From JAABSQ01 sp041642315 (GTDB taxonomy: Bacteria > Desulfobacterota > Desulfobacteria > Desulfobacterales > Desulfococcaceae): a DNA stretch of 15,825 nucleotides. Positions 7,055 through 13,195 of the stretch are shown in pieces; within the stretch, counting starts at the first letter, position 1; each line of letters begins with the position of its first letter. The stretch is from positions 1 to 15,825 of the forward strand of contig JBEPWQ010000070.1 of NCBI GenBank assembly GCA_041642315.1, in the 5' to 3' direction. Made by a program: the position numbers and the translations under genes. Below the pieces are notes generated by a model that worked only from the letters and a program-made list of their open reading frames with translations, did no database searches and was not told the DNA's origin.

Positions 7055-7558
7055 ATGACCTTGGAAGAAGCCATCAAAACCGCTCTGAAATATGAAAAAC
7101 GCATTCGGAACCTCTACCAGGAAGCGGCCGATACGGCCGAGGATCTGGTGGGAAAGCAGGTATTCGGTCTGCTGGCCGGAGAGGAGCAGAACCATGTGGA
7201 CTACCTCGAAACCCGGCTGGCCCGCTGGGAAGAGACCGGCCATCTGCAGCTCGATTCCCTGGAACGGGCCCTGCCCTCGGCGGACGCCATTCGGGAGAAC
7301 ATGGGCAAACTCCAGACCCGCATGGACCGGGAAGACCGAAAGGACGAAAAGCAGATGCTCAGCAAGGCCCTCAACGTGGAGGTGGAAACCAGCGATTTTT
7401 ACAAACGGATGGTCGATGAACTCTCGGACGAAGGGCGGGAACTCTTCGCCCGGTTTCTGCAGATCGAAAACGAACACATCCAGATCGTTCAGGCCGAACT
7501 CGACTACCTGTCTCACACCGGCTACTGGTTCAACATCAAAGAATTCGACATGGAATAG
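7055..7558 (+). CDS. Ferritin-like di-iron protein (rubrerythrin-type, no rubredoxin domain)
   Basis: This 167-residue protein is a four-helix ferritin-like bundle. Candidate iron ligands are E14 in helix 1, E44 and H47 (EEQNHVDYL) in helix 2, E109 or E111 in helix 3 (NVEVETSDFYKRM), and E138 and H141 (IENEHIQI) in helix 4. The two ExxH motifs are the signature of rubrerythrin-type di-iron sites. The C-terminal rubredoxin domain of classical rubrerythrin is absent; the protein ends GYWFNIKEFDME. The open frame continues 40 codons upstream, but AAGGAAA before 7055 and the promoter position favour the shorter start. A role in peroxide reduction or iron handling in an anaerobe is likely, but the electron donor is unknown. 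Confidence 0.87.
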   Translation: MTLEEAIKTALKYEKRIRNLYQEAADTAEDLVGKQVFGLLAGEEQNHVDYLETRLARWEETGHLQLDSLERALPSADAIRENMGKLQTRMDREDRKDEKQMLSKALNVEVETSDFYKRMVDELSDEGRELFARFLQIENEHIQIVQAELDYLSHTGYWFNIKEFDME

Positions 7559-7567
7559 CACGCAGAC

Positions 7568-8524
7568 ATGGATATCCGCACCCTCAAATCCAACACCCTT
7601 CTTCTGCTCACCGCGACCATATGGGGGTTCGCCTTTGTGGCCCAGCGGGTGGGCATGGAATATGTCGGTCCTTTCACCTTCAACGGGGTCCGGTTCGCCC
7701 TGGGGAGCCTTTCTCTGGTGCCTTTGTGGCTCTTTCTGCAGCGGCCCCCGGCCCGAAACAGCGACCTGCCGCCCCGGGCCGACCTCAAAACGGTGCTCTG
7801 GGGCGGTGCCCTGGCCGGATCCGCCCTGTTTATCGGAGCCTCTCTGCAGCAGGTGGGGCTTCTCTACACCACCGCGGGAAAGGCCGGATTCATTACCGGC
7901 CTGTATGTGGTGATCGTGCCCCTGCTCGGGCTGTTCTGGCGGCAGCGGTCCGATTCCGGCACCTGGATGGGGGCCCTTCTGGCCGCCGTCGGGCTCTATT
8001 TTCTGAGCGTCACCGAATCCTTCACCATCGCTTTCGGCGATTTTCTGGAGCTGATCGGCGCTTTCTTCTGGGCCGGCCATGTGCTCATCGTGGGGTGGCT
8101 CTCCCCCCGCATCGACGCCATCCGGCTCTCCTTTTTTCAGTTCGCCGCCTGCTCTATTCTGAGCCTCATCACCGCCTTTGCCGTCGAAACGGTGAAGCTC
8201 TCGGCCATCCTTCAAGCCGCGGTCCCCATCCTGTACGGGGGGCTCTGCTCGGTGGGCATCGCCTACACCCTTCAGGTGGTGGCCCAGAAAGAGGCCAAAC
8301 CGGCCCACGCGGCCATCATCCTGAGCCTGGAGGCGGCCTTCGCGGCCCTGGGCGGATGGATGATGCTCGGCGAAACCCTCACCCCCCGAGGGCTCCTCGG
8401 ATGCGCCCTGATGCTGGCGGGGATGCTGGTGTCCCAGCTCCATCCCTATCTCTTTCGATCCCGAAAACCGGTTCCGGTGCCCGGATCGGCTTCCGTCCGT
8501 CCATCCGAGAGCGGATATTCCTGA
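7568..8524 (+). CDS. DMT-superfamily permease with two EamA domains
   Basis: This 318-residue inner-membrane protein has about ten hydrophobic segments arranged as two EamA halves, roughly residues 10-148 and 157-290. The first half starts with the typical ATIWGFAFVAQRVG, and the second contains SLEAAFAALGGWMMLGE, the family's conserved last-helix region. Members export metabolites or amino acids, but the substrate cannot be read from sequence. The polar tail from residue 296 is probably cytoplasmic and dispensable. The start is nine bases after the ferritin-like gene with no strong ribosome site, which suggests translation coupled to that gene. The pairing is unusual and may reflect shared transcription only. 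Confidence 0.9.
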   Translation: MDIRTLKSNTLLLLTATIWGFAFVAQRVGMEYVGPFTFNGVRFALGSLSLVPLWLFLQRPPARNSDLPPRADLKTVLWGGALAGSALFIGASLQQVGLLYTTAGKAGFITGLYVVIVPLLGLFWRQRSDSGTWMGALLAAVGLYFLSVTESFTIAFGDFLELIGAFFWAGHVLIVGWLSPRIDAIRLSFFQFAACSILSLITAFAVETVKLSAILQAAVPILYGGLCSVGIAYTLQVVAQKEAKPAHAAIILSLEAAFAALGGWMMLGETLTPRGLLGCALMLAGMLVSQLHPYLFRSRKPVPVPGSASVRPSESGYS

Positions 8525-8531
8525 GGGGCCA

Positions 8532-8587
8532 TGATCACCATTTCGGCCACCCTTTCTACCATTCAGGCTTGGCCGAAACGATGATCA
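8532..8587. repeat. Imperfect 18-bp inverted repeat downstream of the DMT permease
   Basis: Arms at 8532-8549 and 8570-8587 match in 16 of 18 positions around a 20-base loop; the inner nine bases (TTTCGGCCA/TGGCCGAAA) are perfect and the outer ends are TGATCA. There is no T run after it, so it is not a standard intrinsic terminator. It could be a transcript-end hairpin or a binding site. It is the main element seen between 8525 and the promoter at 8625. Confidence 0.5.
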
Positions 8588-8624
8588 AAGCCTCCTGAGG
8601 AGAACGGACCGGCTGGACCGAAGA

Positions 8625-8652
8625 TTGACGAACGGCGCTTCGGCACTATATT
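8625..8652 (+). promoter_or_regulatory. Promoter of the EF-hand protein gene
   Basis: TTGACG (8625-8630) and TATATT (8647-8652) are separated by 16 bases, a near-consensus housekeeping promoter. Transcription would start near 8659, giving a leader of about 48 bases with AAAGGAG before the ATG at 8707. The upstream ATG at 8659 in the same frame would therefore be at or before the transcript start and is unlikely to be used. Confidence 0.6.
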
Positions 8653-8706
8653 TGGACAATGATCGTTTACCATCATGATCCGAATACCAACAAAGGAGAT
8701 GCCAAC

Positions 8707-9285
8707 ATGAAGAAAGTCGTTTTTTACCTGAGTCTGGCCGCCGTATTGGCGGTATCCGCCAACGGATTCGCCGGCAGTCACGGCAAAATGAAGGGGATGG
8801 GCCACGGCGGCGGCATGGACATGGCCGGCATGGCCAAATTCAACGTACCGGTCCAGGAGATAGACGCGGACGGCGACGGCGATGTCACCTGGGATGATTT
8901 CAGCAAAAAGTATGAGGGAACCGACAAGCAGGTTTTCGAGGTGATCGATACCGATGACGACGGAAAACTGAGCGAGTCCGAATGGGACAAGTTTAAATCG
9001 GCCCACGGCATGGGAATGGGCAAGGGCGCCATGAAAGGTGAGAAATACCACGGCGGCAAATACCATGATGCCGACCTGCCCGATCCGGACAAGTACATGG
9101 TTGACATGCCGGAAATCGACGAGGACGGCGATGAAAAGCTCACCTGGAATGAGTTCAAGGACAAATTCGGCGACACCGACCGAAAGGTATACGACGCCAT
9201 CGATCTGGACAAGGACGGCACCGTCGACCAGAAAGAGTGGCATGCCTTTACGGCCGCCCACGGCCACGCCCATCACATGGAGTAA
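8707..9285 (+). CDS. Secreted EF-hand protein with four calcium loops and His/Met-rich segments
   Basis: This 192-residue protein has a signal peptide (KK, hydrophobic 4-18, cleavage probably near residue 22-23, ANGFAG), so it acts outside the cytoplasm. Four EF-hand loops follow: D53-D64, D81-E92, D138-E149 and D166-E177. Loop 1 has Asp instead of Glu at its last ligand position, and loop 3 has Glu where the usual central Gly stands, so these two may bind Ca2+ differently. The protein is two copies of a 51-residue EF-hand pair (51-101 and 136-186), each ending AHG. His/Met/Gly-rich stretches lie at 24-42, 100-120 and 185-191 and could bind transition metals. The start is set by AAAGGAG at 8692-8698. 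The function is unknown: calcium buffering, calcium sensing or metal binding are possible. Confidence 0.85.
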   Translation: MKKVVFYLSLAAVLAVSANGFAGSHGKMKGMGHGGGMDMAGMAKFNVPVQEIDADGDGDVTWDDFSKKYEGTDKQVFEVIDTDDDGKLSESEWDKFKSAHGMGMGKGAMKGEKYHGGKYHDADLPDPDKYMVDMPEIDEDGDEKLTWNEFKDKFGDTDRKVYDAIDLDKDGTVDQKEWHAFTAAHGHAHHME

Positions 9286-9295
9286 GGTGGCTCCG

Positions 9296-9358
9296 GGCCG
9301 GAAATAACCGGCCTCATGATTTCAAGGAACCCCGAACCGCATCCGCGGCATCGGGGTT
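9296..9358. terminator. Two stem-loops between convergent genes, possible transcription end
   Basis: GGCCGG (9296-9301) pairs with CCGGCC (9308-9313) around six bases. AACCCCGA (9328-9335) then pairs with TCGGGGTT (9351-9358) around 15 bases. They lie between the stops of the EF-hand gene (+) and the four-CBS gene (-), where a shared terminator would be expected. Neither stem has a convincing T run, so intrinsic termination is uncertain. Confidence 0.35.
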
Positions 9359-9364
9359 GGTCGT

Positions 9365-10261
9365 TCAGGGGGTGTTGTCCACTTTGATGCGGCTGGAGAC
9401 GCAGGCCTGGCAGGAGCCGGAGCGGATTCGGGCCGCATCCGACAGCGACAGCACCCCCACGACCTGCTCCGGATCATCGCGACAGACGAAGATCCGCTGG
9501 ATTTGGGAAAAGATCAGGGTGCGGATGGCGGTTTCAAGATAATCGGCTTCATCGCAGACCCGGACCGGCGATGACATGATGGTGCGGGCCTCGGCGGAGG
9601 GGTCCACCCCGTGCTTGTAGGCCAGAACCAGATCGCTTTTGGAGACCACTCCGGCCGGCCGGTCCCGGTCGTCCCGAATCAGCACCGCGCCGAACCGGTA
9701 GGCGGAAAGCCCCTCCATGATGTCGGTCAGGGTGTCGGATACCCGGCAGCTTTGGACCGAGGGGGTCATCACCTCCTTGACGGTGAACCGGGGGCGCTCC
9801 TCCGCCGATCCCTGCTTTCGATTGACTTTGCTGTATCGGCATTCATTGCAGAATTTATACAGCAGCCCCACGATATCCGGATAGGCCAGGGTGCCTTTCA
9901 CCGGCTCGGCATCGGATGCGCGGACGAAGAGCCGGTAGACCCCGTGCTCGCGCATCCGCTCCAGGGCGGTTTCCAGGGTTTCTTCGGGGCCGCAGTAGAG
10001 GGGCGGGGAGATCATGATGTCGCCGGCCGGCAGTTCGAGAGGCAGCCCGGCATAGTAGGCCCCCATGATGTCGGTTTTGGAGACCACCCCGGCCGGTTTT
10101 TCTCCGGCGCCGGTGATCAGCAGGGCGTTGACCTTGTATTTGATGAACCGGGCGATGCACCGGTCCAGACCAGCGTCCTGATGGAGTTGGATCACCTGCC
10201 GGCGCATGGCTTCCTTGACGGTGAGATCGGTCAGGATGGTCTTTTCTGTATTGAATCCCAT
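9365..10261 (-). CDS. Four-CBS-domain protein with two CxxC pairs
   Basis: This 298-residue soluble protein is made of four CBS domains in two Bateman modules, about residues 14-137 and 160-283. CBS pairs usually bind adenosyl nucleotides such as AMP, ATP or SAM and act as energy sensors. The modules are a tandem duplication with a constant 146-residue offset: VKEAM at 15 and VKEVM at 161, PAGVVSKTD at 56 and PAGVVSKSD at 202. Each module is followed by a CxxC pair at that same offset, C138-C141 (CNEC) and C284-C287 (CQAC). Such cysteines could bind Zn or Fe, or form a disulfide switch. No catalytic or DNA-binding domain is attached. A weak GAGG-like ribosome site precedes the start. It lies 44 bases downstream of another CBS gene and is probably co-transcribed. 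Confidence 0.9.
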   Translation of the reverse strand: MGFNTEKTILTDLTVKEAMRRQVIQLHQDAGLDRCIARFIKYKVNALLITGAGEKPAGVVSKTDIMGAYYAGLPLELPAGDIMISPPLYCGPEETLETALERMREHGVYRLFVRASDAEPVKGTLAYPDIVGLLYKFCNECRYSKVNRKQGSAEERPRFTVKEVMTPSVQSCRVSDTLTDIMEGLSAYRFGAVLIRDDRDRPAGVVSKSDLVLAYKHGVDPSAEARTIMSSPVRVCDEADYLETAIRTLIFSQIQRIFVCRDDPEQVVGVLSLSDAARIRSGSCQACVSSRIKVDNTP

Positions 10262-10305
10262 GACAGAACCCTCGGTGGCGGTTTCGATCGAAAAAAGAGG
10301 CCGGA

Positions 10306-10773
10306 TCAGATCAGCTGATCCACCAGGTGGTAGAAAAAGTCGGAGATATAGACGATCCCCTGAATCCGGTCGTCTTCCAGCACCGGAATCCGGCGGATGT
10401 GCTTGCTGATCATGATATCCAGCACCACCAGCAGGTGGGTGTCGGGGGTGACGGTGACGACCTCGGTGGTCATGAGATCATCCACCCGAATGTCTCGCGC
10501 CTTTTTGCAGGCCGCCTCCACCAGCCCGGCGATATCCACATCGTCCATCATCCCCCAGATCTGAATGTGCTTGGGCCGGATGAACAGCAGAATATCGTAC
10601 ATCGAAAGCATTCCGATCAGCCGCCCTTCGGCATCGGTCACCATCATCCCGAAGATCTTCCGGCCTTCCTCTTCGGCGGCGCGCTTGAACATCCCCACCG
10701 CTTCGGAAATCGGCATGTCGGGGCGGAGGGCGTGATATCGGGTGATCATGACGTCTTTGACGGTGGTGTTCAT
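10306..10773 (-). CDS. Two-CBS-domain protein
   Basis: This 155-residue soluble protein is a single Bateman module. CBS 1 starts VKDVMITRYHALRP and ends GMLSMYDILLFI near residue 65. CBS 2 runs from VDDLMTTEVVTVTPDT near residue 97 to GIVYISDFFYHL. A longer linker between the two (about residues 65-95, KHIQIWGMMDDVDIAGLVEAACKK broken over the region) is present. It has no enzyme domain and no CxxC motif. The start at 10773 is supported by AAGGA (complement) eight bases upstream. It precedes the four-CBS gene on the same strand with a 44-base gap. The two may be an interacting sensor pair, but the regulated target is not visible. Confidence 0.88.
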   Translation of the reverse strand: MNTTVKDVMITRYHALRPDMPISEAVGMFKRAAEEEGRKIFGMMVTDAEGRLIGMLSMYDILLFIRPKHIQIWGMMDDVDIAGLVEAACKKARDIRVDDLMTTEVVTVTPDTHLLVVLDIMISKHIRRIPVLEDDRIQGIVYISDFFYHLVDQLI

Positions 10774-10824
10774 AGGGGAGATCCTTTTATTAGTGGGGAG
10801 AAATCCATCGAATCGTATCAGATG

Positions 10825-10971
10825 CTAATCCCATGTAATCAGTCCAACTACCACAGCAGGCACAAAGACGGTTTCGGCTGAGCGAATCAGGCTAACGATA
10901 CTGTTTACTCCTGCTCTGAAGTCGATAACGGCATTTGTATCTACCGCAAAGCTACCAATCTCCTTCAATTT
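10825..10971 (-). pseudogene. Truncated PIN-domain (VapC-type) toxin remnant
   Basis: The - strand frame ending in TAG at 10825 encodes FAVDTNAVIDF followed by a helix-like stretch and FVPAVVVGLITWD. This is the first strand, catalytic Asp and early part of a VapC PIN domain. A complete toxin would be about 130 residues; this frame stops after about 45, before the conserved acidic residues that follow. The ATG at 11007 in the same frame lies inside the antitoxin reading frame and is probably not the ancestral start; no good start is evident at the natural position. The preceding gene is also broken. Together they form a dead or dying toxin-antitoxin locus. Confidence 0.7.
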
Positions 10972-11171
10972 TTGAAAATTCCTTGCTGATGAGTGTTTGC
11001 ATTTCATCTGCCTCTTGGGGAGTCAATGAACCAATCAGTTGATCCAGTTCGGGGTTTTTCAGGACGCGTGTAGAGAATAATTACAGCCTTCTGGTTCTTT
11101 GTAAGCCCTTCCAAGGGCTTTATGGGTTTTAAAACAGTATCTTCATAAACTACTTCGATAATTTTATTCAT
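10952..11171 (-). pseudogene. Frameshifted DUF104/AF2212-like antitoxin
   Basis: From ATG 11171 the - strand encodes MNKIIEVVYEDTVLKPIKPL and then LTKNQKAVIIL, the N-terminal pattern of AF2212-like (DUF104) antitoxins. The frame then drifts into unrelated sequence and stops. A second frame ending at 10952 encodes NPELDQLIGSLTPQEADEM and then EFSKIEGDW, the expected C-terminal half. The span of 220 bases is one more than a whole number of codons. Removing one base from the A5 run (T5 at 11055-11059 on the + strand) restores a continuous protein of about 72 residues, the normal family size. It directly precedes a truncated PIN toxin, the usual partner. A sequencing error is the main alternative explanation. 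Confidence 0.7.
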
Positions 11172-11373
11172 TTTTATCTTCTCTGTTTAAGATAGGGAAA
11201 AGGCTTTGTTCAAGATTGCGATACTTTCGATCGGATTGTCAAATGCAAATCGGCAGGATACCCTCGAACGGCGGTACATGATTGAAAACCAGATTCTCAG
11301 GGCCTGAATTCCGTTCGATTTCTTCCATTAAAAATTGGGACCGGTTTTCGTACCCAGCGGTGGCGAGTACCAA
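11172..11373. other. Intergenic stretch with no recognised gene
   Basis: No frame here resembles a known protein. A 29-codon frame on the - strand, starting near 11329, is not recognisable. A TTGACA lies on the - strand at 11237-11242, upstream of the broken antitoxin, but no convincing -10 accompanies it. Base composition is A+T-richer than in the flanking metabolic genes, in keeping with a decay zone. Confidence 0.4.
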
Positions 11374-11547
11374 TTATTCCGCCGCCCGCACCACAAAATT
11401 AAAATCGCCCTTGTAGCCCTTGTAGCCATCTTCCGTTTCGACCGCATCCACCAACAGCCGGGGATCGAAAATCCGGTCGGTCCGATTGCGCTGTGCGCCG
11501 GGAAAGAAGAGCTGCGTGGTCAAAACAGGTCCCTCCGGAGGGGTCAC
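11374..11547 (-). pseudogene. C-terminal remnant of an intradiol ring-cleavage dioxygenase
   Basis: A 57-residue frame begins at GTG 11547 and ends in TAA at 11374. It contains GPVLTTQLFFPGAQRNRTD, then DPRLLVDAV and finally GDFNFVVRAAE. This resembles the last part of intradiol dioxygenases such as the catechol 1,2- and protocatechuate 3,4-dioxygenase families, where LTTQ-(L/I)-YFPG-D-x-N and a final FDFVL strand are conserved. The catalytic Tyr and His ligands would lie upstream and are missing. An in-frame stop lies just before the GTG, so no longer product is possible. The GTG does have AAGGAGGAG (complement of 11558-11566) ten bases upstream, so a small peptide could be made by coupling to the preceding sensor gene. 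Most likely it is a deletion remnant. Confidence 0.65.
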
Positions 11548-11554
11548 CTTGTTT

Positions 11555-12583
11555 TCACTCCTCCTTCATCTTGCTGAAATCGAGCTGAGGATAGTGCTTT
11601 CTGGCGCATTCCGGACAGACGCTGTGGCTGAACTCCGCATCTGAATGGGCGCGAATGTAGGATTCGATCCGATTCCAGTAGCCCTGGTCATCCCGAATAT
11701 TTTTGCAAAAAGAGCAGATGGGCAGAAAACCGCGAAGGGTTTTGACCTCCGACAGCGCCTGCTTCAGCTTTTCGATCACGCGATCGCGTTCGGCTTCGGC
11801 ATCTTTTCGTCTCACAATCTCCTGCTGGGCGCAGGTGAGTTCATGTTCGATCTCCGCCATCTGTTTCAGAATCGCAAGCACCGGCCGTTTTTCGATTTCC
11901 ACCCCTTTCCGCCGGCTCTCCCAGACCAGGTACCCGTAGAAAAAAGGCATCGCAAAAACCGATATCACAAATCGGCTCACCAGGGTTCCCTGCATGATGC
12001 TCCAATACCCGGGTGTGCCGACAAAGGCGCCGGTGGCGAACAGAAGTACATCCAGCCACATCACCCCGAGCAGGGTCAAAAAAACCCGAAGCCGGAGAGT
12101 GAGATGAAGGGTGGGTTTGCCGAGATATTCCCAGGCCATGGCCAGAAACACCAGATCGACCAGCGTGGTCGCCACTGAAGCGGTATTGGTCCGCAGGCTC
12201 GGCAGCGGAACGTACGCGAGCCGGTCCACTCCGACAATATCCATCTGCATGTGAAGGGCGGCGGCGATGATCGGCGCCATGGCGGAGACCCCGACCACGG
12301 TGGAGATGGCCACCCGAGTGGCCCTCGGGCCGTCGAACACGTAGACCACGAAGATCGACAGCAGCAGGGCGGTATAAAACACCGTGGAACCGACCACGAA
12401 GGTGATGCCGGCGAACTGGACGGCCACCCCGGCGTCGGTCACCCAGGACATGATGGCCGTAATGCCGCCCATCAAGGCATAAAAATGGACCGGGCCGAAC
12501 CGGTGGCGCAGAGAATGAGCCAGGAGCACCAGGAGATAGACACCAATCGCTTCAAGGATCAGGATGATGACTTCATTTCCCAT
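11555..12583 (-). CDS. Polytopic membrane sensor-like protein with C-terminal four-cysteine domain
   Basis: This 342-residue protein has an N-terminal region of about six or seven hydrophobic segments (residues 5-222). It contains RHRFGPVHFYALMGG, SWVTDAGV and VVYVFDGPRATR, which I associate with the vitamin-uptake-like sensor type seen in signalling proteins of this bacterial group. A coiled coil follows at about 235-283. A C-terminal domain reads FLPICSFCKNIRDDQGYWN, then FSHSVCPECARK, with C290, C293, C323 and C326 likely to bind a metal; the same tail is common on deltaproteobacterial PAS and response-regulator proteins. No kinase, GGDEF, HD or other output domain is attached. The frame extends to 12763, but membrane character begins at the ATG at 12583, which I take as the start even though its ribosome site is weak. 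A role in signalling is inferred from the architecture. Confidence 0.78.
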   Translation of the reverse strand: MGNEVIILILEAIGVYLLVLLAHSLRHRFGPVHFYALMGGITAIMSWVTDAGVAVQFAGITFVVGSTVFYTALLLSIFVVYVFDGPRATRVAISTVVGVSAMAPIIAAALHMQMDIVGVDRLAYVPLPSLRTNTASVATTLVDLVFLAMAWEYLGKPTLHLTLRLRVFLTLLGVMWLDVLLFATGAFVGTPGYWSIMQGTLVSRFVISVFAMPFFYGYLVWESRRKGVEIEKRPVLAILKQMAEIEHELTCAQQEIVRRKDAEAERDRVIEKLKQALSEVKTLRGFLPICSFCKNIRDDQGYWNRIESYIRAHSDAEFSHSVCPECARKHYPQLDFSKMKEE

Positions 12584-12658
12584 GACCCATGGGATACACC
12601 GCTTTGACCGAAAAAGAAAGCGGAATTCCGGGCATCGCCCGAGATGCTGAAAATCTCC

Positions 12659-12700
12659 TTGACAGAATCCCCGGTTCCCGCCTATTGGTTCGTATGCAAA
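12659..12700 (+). promoter_or_regulatory. Candidate marR promoter overlapping a repeated motif
   Basis: TTGACA (12659-12664) is perfect; TATTGG (12683-12688), 18 bases on, is a weak -10. The 14-base motif GGTTCGTATGCAAA (12687-12700) covers the -10 and start-point region. The same motif with one change (GGTTCGTGTGCAAA) recurs at 13151-13164 before the acyl-CoA dehydrogenase. A MarR protein binding here would repress its own gene. This reading is inferred from position and recurrence. Confidence 0.5.
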
Positions 12701-12710
12701 GGAGTTGACC

Positions 12711-13133
12711 ATGCCCGAATTGCCCCCGGACCTGCCGGATTGCACCCTCTTTCTTCTCGGCAAGGCCTACCAGAAGGCCCACGCCGACTTTAAAAAACGG
12801 CTTCAACCCTTCGGCTTGACCAACCTGCAGCACCTGGTGCTGGAAGGCCTGTGGTATCGGGAAGGGGTTACCGCCGCCGAACTCGGTAAGCTTCTGATCC
12901 TCGACAAGGCCACCCTGTCCGGGGTGCTGGAGCGAATGGTCGGGGGGGAATGGATCATCAAGGAACAGGACGATGAAGACCGGCGCGCTTTTCGAATATA
13001 TCCCTCGGACAAGGCCAATCGAATGAAAGACCGGCTGATAGAAGAACGCAGAAAAGCAAATCAAGAACTGCTGGATCGTTTCACCTCCGAGGAGCAGTTG
13101 TTGCTCAAACGGTTTTTAAAGGACCTGATCTGA
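12711..13133 (+). CDS. MarR-family transcriptional regulator
   Basis: This 140-residue protein is a winged-helix MarR regulator, which usually binds DNA as a dimer and releases it on binding a small ligand. The helix-turn-helix covers about residues 53-78 (VTAAELGKLLILDKATLSGVLERM in outline). The wing carries the diagnostic DEDRRAFRIYPS at 88-99. The start is ATG 12711 with AAAGGAG at 12698-12704; a TTG at 12705 in the same frame overlaps the spacer and is unlikely. It is divergent from the membrane sensor gene and 62 bases upstream of an acyl-CoA dehydrogenase. Control of the fatty-acid genes that follow is likely, with an acyl-CoA or related ligand as a reasonable guess. Confidence 0.92.
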   Translation: MPELPPDLPDCTLFLLGKAYQKAHADFKKRLQPFGLTNLQHLVLEGLWYREGVTAAELGKLLILDKATLSGVLERMVGGEWIIKEQDDEDRRAFRIYPSDKANRMKDRLIEERRKANQELLDRFTSEEQLLLKRFLKDLI

Positions 13134-13150
13134 TCTTTTTCGACCCTAAC

Positions 13151-13164
13151 GGTTCGTGTGCAAA
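13151..13164 (+). promoter_or_regulatory. Second copy of the 14-bp motif before the acyl-CoA dehydrogenase
   Basis: GGTTCGTGTGCAAA matches the motif at 12687-12700 in 13 of 14 bases. It sits 31 bases before the dehydrogenase ATG and 17 bases after the marR stop. No strong promoter is seen beside it. It is a candidate MarR operator. Confidence 0.45.
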
Positions 13165-13195
13165 CCACATCCACCCATGATTCCAAGGAGATCCC

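Noticed and set aside
6986..8443. Long - strand open frame (485 codons) opposite the ferritin-like and DMT genes
   Set aside because: It spans two real + strand genes; its Gly/Glu/His-rich product has no membrane or domain pattern and is a codon-bias shadow.
11335..11577. + strand 80-codon frame in the decay zone
   Set aside because: It is the reverse of the dioxygenase remnant, which has a recognisable family pattern on the - strand; the + strand product has none.
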